A stretch of 64,000 nucleotides of DNA from Candidatus Rifleibacteriota bacterium (lineage in GTDB: Bacteria; Muiribacteriota; Ozemobacteria; Ozemobacterales; Ozemobacteraceae). The position numbers and the translations under genes were made by a program. The first letter of the stretch is position 1. Each line of letters starts with the position of its first letter. Under the pieces are notes generated by a model. It did not search any database. It had not been told where the DNA came from and worked only from the letters and a program-made list of their open reading frames with translations. Below, one piece after another: positions 16,409-24,161 of the stretch. The DNA is taken from positions 1 through 64,000 of the forward strand of contig JADFXM010000041.1 in the NCBI GenBank assembly GCA_015233565.1, given 5' to 3'.

Positions 16409-18187
16409 TCATTTTACGACCTCCCCCGCTTTAAGGGCTCCCGGTTTACATACTGTTACGCACATTCCGCATTCGACGCAAAGTGCAGCAGCGATTTGAG
16501 TCTTTCCGTCAGATTGGTCTTTCTCAATGGCTGGACATCCGAGCTTCCAACACATTCCGCATTTGACACATTTGACGCGGTCAAGAAGGATTTTGGTTTT
16601 TTCAGGTTTATAGCCTTTTAGTAGATAACAGGGACGTTTAGTAATGATTACGCTTGGTTTTTCGAAAGCCAGAGCTTCTTTAATGGTATTTTCAAGTAAT
16701 TTCAGATCAAATGGATCTACGGTTCTTACGAATTCAACTCCACAAGCTTTAACAAGTGCCTCTATTTCGAGTTTCTTGGTGTCTTTGCCTTTCAAGGTTT
16801 TTCCACTTGCTGGATTTGGCTGATGTCCTGTCATTGCAGTGATTGAATTATCGAGAATAATTGTGAGATGTCGGCCTTGATTGTAGACTGTATCGATCAA
16901 ACTTGTTATTCCGGAGTGGAAGAATGTTGATTCCCCGATAACGGCAACCAACTTCCCATGAATTTGATCTTTTTGGGATTTCTCGATCCCAAGTGCATTT
17001 GTGATAGATGCGCCCATGCAGACAGTCGTATGTATGGCGTTATGTGGTGCGAGTGCTCCAAGGCTGTAACAGCCGATGTCGCCGGTGACATTCAGATCCA
17101 GTTTTCTCAGGTTGTAGAAAACTCCGCGATGTGGGCAACCTGCGCATAAAACCGGTGGTCTTACGGGGGCCTTGCATTCCGGAAGTGTGGCTTTTTGCGG
17201 GAAACTAGTTTCACAAAACTGGGCCAGAGATTCATGAACAATATCCGGATTCAATTCACCGCAAATCGGGATTTTTTCCTTCCCTATTACGGAAAGTCCA
17301 AGTGCTTTTATTTGTTCTTCCATAAATGGATCATTTTCTTCAATTACAATTAGGGTTTTGACTTGGGAAGCAAATTTCTTTACCAGCTCTTTAGGAAATG
17401 GGTTTGTAAGGCCCAATTTCAGAAAAGAGGCGTTTGGAAAGATTTCTTTGGCGTGATAATAGCTTATGCCGGAAGTAATGATTCCAATTTCTTTATTTTT
17501 GATTTCAATTTTATTCCAGGAACAATTTTCTGCCAAAGCCAGTAATGCCATTAATCGTTCTTCAACTTTTACATGAAGTATTCTTGCATTTTGAGGAAGA
17601 ACACAATACTTTGACATCTTTCTTTCAAATTTTTTCTGAGGGACTTCTATTCGTTCATCAAGTAAAACCACTCCCTCGGAATGTGAAATTCTTGTGGTTG
17701 TGCGAATCAGGACAGGAGTGTCAAAGCGTTCCGAGAGTTCAAAAGCCGCTTTGGTCATGTCTTTGGCATCCTGGCTGCTTGAAGGTTCGAACATTGGGAC
17801 TTTTGCCATTTTAGCGTAGTAACGATTGTCCTGTTCATTTTGTGATGAATGCATTCCAGGATCGTCAGCGGTGATTATTACTAATCCGGCTTCAACTCCG
17901 GTATAAGCAACAGTGAAAAATGGATCAGCTGCGACATTCAATCCAACATGCTTTTGGGAACAAATTGAGCGGGTTCCGGCATATGCAGCTCCAATAACCG
18001 TTTCCATTGCGGTTTTTTCGTTGACACCCCATTGGGCATCTATTTCCGGATAAGTTCCGAGGTATTCCATGATTTCAGTTGACGGTGTTCCAGGATATGC
18101 GGACGCAAATTTTACCCCCGCCTCCCAGGCTCCTCTTGCAATTGCGGCATTCCCTGACATTACCGCGCATTCTTTTTCAGTTTTCAT
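16409..18187 (-). CDS. iorA: Indolepyruvate:ferredoxin oxidoreductase, alpha subunit
   Basis: 592 residues. The order is the N-terminal pyrimidine-binding domain (SAYPGTPSTEIMEYL, HVGLNVAADP), a transketolase-C-like middle part, then the TPP-binding domain with CAGCPHRGVFYNL, GDIGCYSLG and GESTFFHSG. The C-terminus is a two-cluster ferredoxin: CVKCGMCWKLGCP near 550 and CVECGMCVTVCKP near 577; the first cluster has the extra spacing seen in IorA. AAGGAGGAAAG precedes the start. It forms an operon with iorB. Confidence 0.96.
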   Translation of the reverse strand: MKTEKECAVMSGNAAIARGAWEAGVKFASAYPGTPSTEIMEYLGTYPEIDAQWGVNEKTAMETVIGAAYAGTRSICSQKHVGLNVAADPFFTVAYTGVEAGLVIITADDPGMHSSQNEQDNRYYAKMAKVPMFEPSSSQDAKDMTKAAFELSERFDTPVLIRTTTRISHSEGVVLLDERIEVPQKKFERKMSKYCVLPQNARILHVKVEERLMALLALAENCSWNKIEIKNKEIGIITSGISYYHAKEIFPNASFLKLGLTNPFPKELVKKFASQVKTLIVIEENDPFMEEQIKALGLSVIGKEKIPICGELNPDIVHESLAQFCETSFPQKATLPECKAPVRPPVLCAGCPHRGVFYNLRKLDLNVTGDIGCYSLGALAPHNAIHTTVCMGASITNALGIEKSQKDQIHGKLVAVIGESTFFHSGITSLIDTVYNQGRHLTIILDNSITAMTGHQPNPASGKTLKGKDTKKLEIEALVKACGVEFVRTVDPFDLKLLENTIKEALAFEKPSVIITKRPCYLLKGYKPEKTKILLDRVKCVKCGMCWKLGCPAIEKDQSDGKTQIAAALCVECGMCVTVCKPGALKAGEVVK

Positions 18188-18222
18188 CCTTTCCTCCTTC
18201 TATTTAAAAAATAGTATTTCCT

Positions 18223-18250
18223 TAAAACAAAACCCCGTTTGGAGACGGGG
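18223..18250 (-). terminator. Rho-independent terminator after the pseudopilin gene
   Basis: On the minus strand CCCCGT and ACGGGG (18245-18250 with 18233-18238) form the stem, followed by TTTTGTTTT. It separates the secretion operon from iorAB. Confidence 0.88.
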
Positions 18251-18307
18251 TGCTTTTGTCAAGAAATTTTTGGAAATTGGGTAAAAGCTGCTTTGTAATG
18301 ACCAAAA

Positions 18308-18823
18308 TCACCAGTAATGATGAGCACTATCCTTTGATCCATCGGCGCCCATTTGTCCGTTCATACCAATCCATCTGGGGCCAAGGCGGATAGCGCAAAC
18401 CACGCCACGTCCACCCATGTTTCCGGTGCTTCCTATTATCCAAAGGCCAGTATTATCGGTATTGTAAAACCTGTAGCTTGAACCCGGCCAGGAATATCCC
18501 CATCTGCTGGCTGCTTCAGGACAAATAAAAAGCTTGGTATCCTTGGCAACTTCATTAAGGGGAAGTGCGGCGTTTGAATGCTTCCAGCGCATATTGCCCT
18601 GGCGGTCAATCCACGCGTAGCGATTCTTTCCTGCGTCTAATTCGAAATTCTTTGCTTCCCATAGCGAAATTAAGCTTTCTATAGATTTCTGATTTGAAAG
18701 GCATGACTTAGCTCTGGCTTCGGAAGCAATGCTTTGATATTTGGGTATGGCTATTGCGACCAAAATCCCTATGACCAAAACAACAATCAAAAGTTCGACA
18801 AATGTGAAACCACGCTTTTTCAT
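18308..18823 (-). CDS. Major type II/IV pseudopilin
   Basis: 171 residues from ATG 18823, which has GGGAG six bases upstream; ATGs further upstream lack this. The prepilin leader is MKKRG, cleaved before FTFVELLIVV, with Glu at mature position 5 and a long N-terminal helix. The C-terminal part is rich in Trp/Gly (RWGYSWPG, NMGGRG) and has two Cys that may pair. It would be processed by a prepilin peptidase and polymerise in the inner membrane on the GspE/GspF platform. It is the last gene of the minus arm, just before a terminator. Confidence 0.93.
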   Translation of the reverse strand: MKKRGFTFVELLIVVLVIGILVAIAIPKYQSIASEARAKSCLSNQKSIESLISLWEAKNFELDAGKNRYAWIDRQGNMRWKHSNAALPLNEVAKDTKLFICPEAASRWGYSWPGSSYRFYNTDNTGLWIIGSTGNMGGRGVVCAIRLGPRWIGMNGQMGADGSKDSAHHYW

Positions 18824-18868
18824 TGGCATCTCCCAAAAATTATCCTTAAGCATACACAATCCCCTAGC

Positions 18869-20146
18869 TTAACGCAACACTCGAATTATGTCAAACAATG
18901 GCAAGTACATTGCTAATGCCATCAATACAACAAAAATAGAAATAAAAATTATTAGACCAGGCTCAAGAAGTGAAACAAATGTTTCAATACTTCCTTCCAA
19001 TTCTCTTTCATAAATTGAGGAGGCTTTTTCAAGCATTTCTCCAAGATTTCCACCGCGCTCGCCAACGTCAGCCATGAGAATCAAACTATCAGGAAACAGA
19101 TCACGATATCTCGACATATTTAATGATACCGTTTCACCACGAGCTACACCTTCCTTAATGGTTTTAATTGTATCTTTGAAGCGCTGATTGCCTTGTGCTC
19201 TTTCCACTGCTGTGAGTGAAGTTAAAATAGGAACTCCACATTTTAACATTGTTCCTAAAGTGCTTGAAAAGAGCGATAGTTCAGACATTTGGGCCATTTG
19301 CCCAACTAACGGAATGCTAAGAATGCTTTTTCCTAAAATTCTTTGTGCTTCGAGGTTGTCACGCAGGATTAGGTAACCTTTTCTTATGAGATAGATTGTC
19401 AGGATCAGGAAGAGGGGAATTGAAATCCCCGCTGGAACCGGAAGAAATAAGGGAATGGAAAGAAAAGCATGAAAAATTGAAATGAAAAAATCGGAAATTC
19501 CAATTAACATTCTTGTAGGCAAAGGAAGAATTCCGCCACGCGCTTGCAGTCTTTCCACAAAAACCGGAAAGACCCAAAGAAGCAGAATCGTGGCGACTCC
19601 AAATGTCATTGCCATTAAAATTGCAGGATAAATCATGGATCGCCAGAATTTGGATTTAATTCTGGAAAAAGAATCGAAGATTCGGGAATATTTTTCCAGA
19701 ACCTGACCAACAATTCCTCCGACTTCACCCACTTCCATCATGGTAATAAAAAGGTTGGAGAACGTTTCAGGATGGCTTTTCAATGCTTCCGAAAAAGATT
19801 TTCCCATTTCAAGCTTTTCTTTGAGATCTTTAATAATCTCTTTCAAGGGGCCTTTGGGAAGTTGCCGGTGAAGCGCTTGAAGGCACAAAATTAGGGGGCA
19901 TCCGGCATTAATAAGACTGGACAATTGGAGGAAAAAGTAATTAAGCTCCTTAGTGGAAAGCTCACTGGTTGATTGGGAAAAGGGAGTTGTAGCAATTGAG
20001 AGAGGTGCTACAACGATAGACACAATATAATACTGCCGGTCTATCAGCCAGTTTCCAACTTCTTCGCTGGTTTCTGCTTCCATCATACCTTCAAAAGGTT
20101 TTCCGGAAGCGTCAATTGCTTTATAATAAAACTTTGTCAATGACAT
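18869..20146 (-). CDS. gspF: Type II secretion / type IV pilus inner-membrane platform protein GspF/PilC
   Basis: 425 residues, the usual length. Two repeated T2SSF domains (about 75-195 and 285-405) carry the conserved G-x-x-L-x-x-S-L-x-x-H-P pattern, seen here as MGKSFSEALKSHPETF and GETVSLNMSRYRDLFP. Three hydrophobic segments lie at about 170, 225-255 and 395-420. It anchors the ATPase to the membrane during pseudopilus assembly. It starts one base after gspE ends, so translation is coupled. Confidence 0.95.
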   Translation of the reverse strand: MSLTKFYYKAIDASGKPFEGMMEAETSEEVGNWLIDRQYYIVSIVVAPLSIATTPFSQSTSELSTKELNYFFLQLSSLINAGCPLILCLQALHRQLPKGPLKEIIKDLKEKLEMGKSFSEALKSHPETFSNLFITMMEVGEVGGIVGQVLEKYSRIFDSFSRIKSKFWRSMIYPAILMAMTFGVATILLLWVFPVFVERLQARGGILPLPTRMLIGISDFFISIFHAFLSIPLFLPVPAGISIPLFLILTIYLIRKGYLILRDNLEAQRILGKSILSIPLVGQMAQMSELSLFSSTLGTMLKCGVPILTSLTAVERAQGNQRFKDTIKTIKEGVARGETVSLNMSRYRDLFPDSLILMADVGERGGNLGEMLEKASSIYERELEGSIETFVSLLEPGLIIFISIFVVLMALAMYLPLFDIIRVLR

Positions 20147-21886
20147 TTATTTGGTTGCCGGAGTTTCCGGGTCGTCTCTTCTTGTGATTCTGTTAACTTC
20201 TTCCAATGTTGTGATACCTTTGATTACTTTTCGGAATCCGTCTTCCCTCATTGTTCTCATTTCGTTGTTGATAGCTGCCTGCCTGATGGTTCTGGCAGAT
20301 GAGGATTTCAGAATAAGGGAATGGATTTCATCACTTATTGTCATAATTTCGTGGATGGCAGTTCTCCCAATGTATCCGGTTTTGCGGCAAGTCAGACATC
20401 CGCTTCCGGAGTAGAGTTTTCCAATTGAAAGGTCATACTTTCCGAATTCTTCAAGTACCGGTTTGGTGACAGGGAGTTCTCTTCGACAGGCAGGACAAAT
20501 CTTTCTAACCAATCTTTGGGCTCCTACTCCGATCATTGCTGAAGCAACCAGATATGGCTCGACTCCCATTTCAACCAGGCGGGTAACTGCTGAAGCAGCA
20601 TCATTAGTGTGCAAAGTTGAAAAAACCAGGTGTCCGGTCAGTGCCGATTCAATTGCTATCTGTGCAGTTTCGAAATCCCGAATTTCGCCAATCAAAATTA
20701 CGTTTGGATCTTGTCTTAAAACCGATCGCAAAATTCTGGAAAAAGTAAGACCGATTTCAGAACGAACTTGTACTTGATTTATCCCGGCAAACTGGTATTC
20801 GACAGGGTCTTCAGCGGTAGTAATGTTTATCTGTCCGTTTTTGATAAAATTGATTGCTGCATAAAGGGTGGAGGTTTTTCCTGATCCGGTGGGGCCCGTC
20901 ATCAGGATAATTCCGTTGGGGGACCTGGAAAGTTGCTTGAACAAGGCTAATAGATCTTCGTCGAACCCAACTTGTTCAAGGGTCAGTTGAAGGCGACTTT
21001 TGTCAAGAATACGTATTACTATCTTTTCGCCAAAAACAGTTGGGAGTGAGGAAACGCGAAGATCGATTCCTGCGTCCTTAACCTTAACTTTGATTCTTCC
21101 ATCTTGTGGGAGGCGTTTTTCTGAAATATCCATGTGTGCCATAATTTTCAATCTTGACAAAAGTTCGTTCTGGATATTTTTCGGAGCTTTCATCAATTCT
21201 GAGAGAATCCCATCTATACGATATCTGACTTTAACATAATCTTCATCAGGTTCAATGTGAATATCACTGGCTTTGTCGTTGACTCCCTGTTGAATAACTG
21301 TATTAACAAGGTTGATGATAGGGACTGAAACTTCCTCGCCGCTCAATTCAAAAGTATCGAAAAATTGCTCGTCAAGCTGTACAAAAGCATCACGTTTTTC
21401 TGCTGCCAAATTGTCAACAGCTGCTCTAAGGGTATCACTGGCACCGAAATGATTTCTGATGGCTGCCTCAATTTGCGATTCGGGGCTGATAACCGGATTA
21501 ATTTCGTAACCGGTTTGATGTGTAATTTCATCGATGATGAAAACATCCAATGGATCAGCCATAGTAATTTTGAGGCGGTTCCCTTCCAGTTGAACCGGAA
21601 TCAGACTGTGTGAGCGTACAATTCCTTCTGGAATGGTTGTTAATACTTCGGGTGGAATAGTTACTTGATTGAGGTCTAAAAATTCGATATTCATTTGCTT
21701 GGCAAGTGTGGAAGCGATTTTTTCCTCGTTTGCAAGCCCAATCTCGACAAGTACTTTTCCAAGTCGCTTGCCCATGGTTTTTTGCTTCTGGAGGGCATCC
21801 CGCAATTGGTCTGCGCTAATCAACCCCGCTTGTACCAATGCGTCGCCAAGTCTTAATCTTTCGCCGGAAGTGGATTTTTCCTGCAT
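20147..21886 (-). CDS. gspE: Type II secretion / type IV pilus assembly ATPase GspE/PilB
   Basis: 579 residues. The N-terminal MshEN-type domain (RLGDALVQAGLISADQL) precedes the catalytic core: Walker A GPTGSGKT at 331-338, the Asp box around 355-362, Walker B NVILIGEIRD near 395-403 and a His box (GHLVFSTLHTNDA). A four-Cys zinc site follows (CPAC near 464 and CLTC about 35 residues later). It powers pseudopilin extrusion from the cytosolic face. Second in a minus-strand operon with the TPR, gspF and pseudopilin genes. Confidence 0.96.
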   Translation of the reverse strand: MQEKSTSGERLRLGDALVQAGLISADQLRDALQKQKTMGKRLGKVLVEIGLANEEKIASTLAKQMNIEFLDLNQVTIPPEVLTTIPEGIVRSHSLIPVQLEGNRLKITMADPLDVFIIDEITHQTGYEINPVISPESQIEAAIRNHFGASDTLRAAVDNLAAEKRDAFVQLDEQFFDTFELSGEEVSVPIINLVNTVIQQGVNDKASDIHIEPDEDYVKVRYRIDGILSELMKAPKNIQNELLSRLKIMAHMDISEKRLPQDGRIKVKVKDAGIDLRVSSLPTVFGEKIVIRILDKSRLQLTLEQVGFDEDLLALFKQLSRSPNGIILMTGPTGSGKTSTLYAAINFIKNGQINITTAEDPVEYQFAGINQVQVRSEIGLTFSRILRSVLRQDPNVILIGEIRDFETAQIAIESALTGHLVFSTLHTNDAASAVTRLVEMGVEPYLVASAMIGVGAQRLVRKICPACRRELPVTKPVLEEFGKYDLSIGKLYSGSGCLTCRKTGYIGRTAIHEIMTISDEIHSLILKSSSARTIRQAAINNEMRTMREDGFRKVIKGITTLEEVNRITRRDDPETPATK

Positions 21887-21894
21887 TTAATTTT

Positions 21895-22656
21895 CTACGT
21901 CCTTTTCCAGAAACATTTTCGAGCAGTTTCAAAATGTGGATTAATCTCTAATGCTCTACGAAAACAGAGCATCGCTTCATTTTTCATTCCTTTTTCCTGC
22001 AATGCCAATCCAAGTTTATAATGGGCATCTGCGAAAGCCGGATTTTTCTGGACGAAGTTGCGAAGCCGTTTTATTGATTCGTCAACGAATTCGGGATTAT
22101 CAAACAGGACAGAAAGGTCGTATTTATAATCTTCTGATTCATTGAATTGGTATTCGGAAAAGAAAAGTGCAATAACTTTTTTGTAGTAATGGAGAGCTTC
22201 GTCTTTGTTTCCCAAAGCTTCCAGAATTTCGGCCCTTTGGTTGAGAGCTTCACGATAGCGGGGATTAAGAGTTATTGCCTTTTGAAGAAGGGCGTCAGCT
22301 TTTTCAAGCTCACCCATACTTCGATACGCCAGGGCATTATGAAAAAAAGTATCTGGCCATTTCGGCTGTTTTTCAAGTACTTTTTCAAATGCTTCAGTGG
22401 CTTCTTTGTAACCACCGGCATTCAAATATGTTTTCCCCAGCTCATTCCAATATTCAGGAAGAGAATTTACCGTAATACACGTTTTCAATTCCTGAATGGC
22501 TTCGTCAAATCTGCCCAATCTCGAATATGCTTTAGCGAGATTCAACCTAAGGGTTACGTTGTTCGGGTCAGCCTTTAACTTTTTAAGGTTTTCCTCGCAC
22601 AACTCTTCAAGTAATCCGTTGCTATAGTATGGGGAAGAATCGTTTCCAGTGGGCAT
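21895..22656 (-). CDS. TPR protein of the secretion operon
   Basis: 253 residues from ATG 22656, chosen because GAGGA lies eight bases before it and the upstream gene ends next to it. No signal peptide, so cytosolic. About six TPR units from residue 25 to the end, including LGRFDEAIQELKTC, AGGYKEATEAFEKVLEKQP and KGMKNEAMLCFRRALEINP. It sits eight bases upstream of gspE, which suggests a role in assembly or regulation of the ATPase. Confidence 0.88.
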   Translation of the reverse strand: MPTGNDSSPYYSNGLLEELCEENLKKLKADPNNVTLRLNLAKAYSRLGRFDEAIQELKTCITVNSLPEYWNELGKTYLNAGGYKEATEAFEKVLEKQPKWPDTFFHNALAYRSMGELEKADALLQKAITLNPRYREALNQRAEILEALGNKDEALHYYKKVIALFFSEYQFNESEDYKYDLSVLFDNPEFVDESIKRLRNFVQKNPAFADAHYKLGLALQEKGMKNEAMLCFRRALEINPHFETARKCFWKRT

Positions 22657-22657
22657 T

Positions 22658-23425
22658 TCATTTGTCCTCAACCGTGGGTTGGGATGTTCCTTTTGAAGGA
22701 ATGTTTTTGACGGAACCCACTTGGGTTTCTGGCGTATCTGCAATTCGTAATTTCAAGGGTTGCCCAATTTCTTTGGTTTGAGAAGCTTTTTCAGAATTGA
22801 CCTCAGTGACAGTTCCGAGTAGGGTTCTGGGGCTCCCTGGAATGGGGCCCATTTTAGGCTGTACTATTTCTTTTGGTTGTGTTGCAACGAGGGTTACTGA
22901 AGCTGTTTTGGTTGCATTTTCGGTTGTTGGCTTTTCCCAATTCCTGTATTCTTCTTCGGGGCCGGATGGGGAATAAAATTGAAGGAATTGGCAAACATCC
23001 ATAGAGTCATTCAAAAATTCGTGGAATTCTTTTGGTGGGATATAGGCTGTGCAATCGGGGCCTAAAACTTTTGTTTCCTTTTCGACCCTTATCGTTAGGT
23101 TTCCTTTCAAAATGTAAAGGATTTCCGTAACAAAAACGTGACGATGTCTTTTTACTTCGGCCTTGGGCAGGAGAGTCACATGTTGCATAGAGGAAAATGC
23201 TGGACCAACTTTGTTGGAATCGATCAGGAGCTTTACGCCAATTCGCTTGTCAGGAGAAGTAAAATAAGGTGCGTCAGAAAAGGAAAAAAAATGGTGTGAG
23301 TCACCCAATTTAGCGTCAATATCCTTATTCTTTTCTTTTGATTTCGAGAAAAGCGGAGAATCAACTGTCAATAAAGTAACTAGAGCCAGGATAAGAAATA
23401 AAACAGAAAAATTCTTTCGATTCAT
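22658..23425 (-). CDS. Exported cupin-domain protein
   Basis: 255 residues. Signal peptide at 1-27 (VLFLILALVTLLTV core). A single cupin barrel spans about 60-165 with a metal site RHRH...E...H: KRHRHVFVTEILYILKGN and PPKEFHEFLN. The C-terminal 80 residues are Pro/Thr/Lys-rich and probably disordered. The combination of an exported cupin with a secretion ATPase operon is not standard for type II systems. It is the first gene of the minus arm, 172 bases from the divergent lipoprotein gene. Confidence 0.85.
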   Translation of the reverse strand: MNRKNFSVLFLILALVTLLTVDSPLFSKSKEKNKDIDAKLGDSHHFFSFSDAPYFTSPDKRIGVKLLIDSNKVGPAFSSMQHVTLLPKAEVKRHRHVFVTEILYILKGNLTIRVEKETKVLGPDCTAYIPPKEFHEFLNDSMDVCQFLQFYSPSGPEEEYRNWEKPTTENATKTASVTLVATQPKEIVQPKMGPIPGSPRTLLGTVTEVNSEKASQTKEIGQPLKLRIADTPETQVGSVKNIPSKGTSQPTVEDK

Positions 23426-23545
23426 TTGTGTTTCACCGGTCCTTATTTTAGGGATCGCAAAATTTTATTCTCTTTATAAAATCCTTGTCAAGACGATTTT
23501 TTTTGTGGATGTCCTGATTTTCAACTTTCAGTAATTTATGAAAAA

Positions 23546-23574
23546 TTGACTTAAAGAGTTAAATTCTGTACCAT
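23546..23574 (+). promoter_or_regulatory. Candidate sigma-70 promoter of the plus secretion arm
   Basis: TTGACT at 23546-23551 and TACCAT at 23569-23574, 17 bases apart, 24 bases before the lipoprotein start. The -10 box matches only four of six positions. Confidence 0.4.
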
Positions 23575-23597
23575 AGGATAATTCACTAATATAATTT

Positions 23598-24161
23598 ATG
23601 GGAAGTTATTTTTTTTCAAACTTGGAAAGATTCGCTAGCGGAGTTGTGATTACGCTGGTTTTATCGCTATTTCTTGTCATGGAGGGTTGTGGATGTGTCA
23701 AAAAAACTGCCAAAGTTCACCCTTCAACTTCCTCAGAGACCCTTGTAAACGCTACTTCTGCCACTGGCGTGTCTGTGGCCACTTTTACAAAAGCTACTCC
23801 TGTTCTTCCTTCATCCTCAGAAGATTCCTTTGAAAAACGGGCTATTTCTGATATGGAACAAGCAGTCAAAATGTTGAAAACCTCGAATTTGGGTGGAGCA
23901 TTGCGATTAATTGATAGGGTTCAGCAATCTTTTCCGCATGATAATTATATTAATATGCAAGCCTGGTATATTAAAGCAATGATTTTCCACCGTCAGAAAG
24001 ACTTTCCTAAAAGGAAAGAAGCTATGAACTCGATGCTTAAGAGCATCGAGGAAATGCAGAAAGATCCCAAATACCGTTCAGCAGTGGAAGAGGGACAACA
24101 AGGTGCTGATTTGATTAAAATGAGTATTGAAAAAAAAGGAAGAAAATTTGAAAACAATTGA
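23598..24161 (+). CDS. TPR-like lipoprotein at the head of the pseudopilin arm
   Basis: 187 residues. A long N-terminal hydrophobic stretch (VVITLVLSLFLVMEGCGC) ends in a lipobox-like Cys around residue 31-33. A Ser/Thr-rich linker follows, then a helical region (about 80-185) with one or two TPR-like units (LGGALRLIDRVQQSFPHDN). No good ribosome site is seen before the ATG. In function it may resemble small outer-membrane lipoproteins that support secretin or pilus assembly; this is inferred from position only. Its end overlaps the next gene by 14 bases. Confidence 0.8.
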   Translation: MGSYFFSNLERFASGVVITLVLSLFLVMEGCGCVKKTAKVHPSTSSETLVNATSATGVSVATFTKATPVLPSSSEDSFEKRAISDMEQAVKMLKTSNLGGALRLIDRVQQSFPHDNYINMQAWYIKAMIFHRQKDFPKRKEAMNSMLKSIEEMQKDPKYRSAVEEGQQGADLIKMSIEKKGRKFENN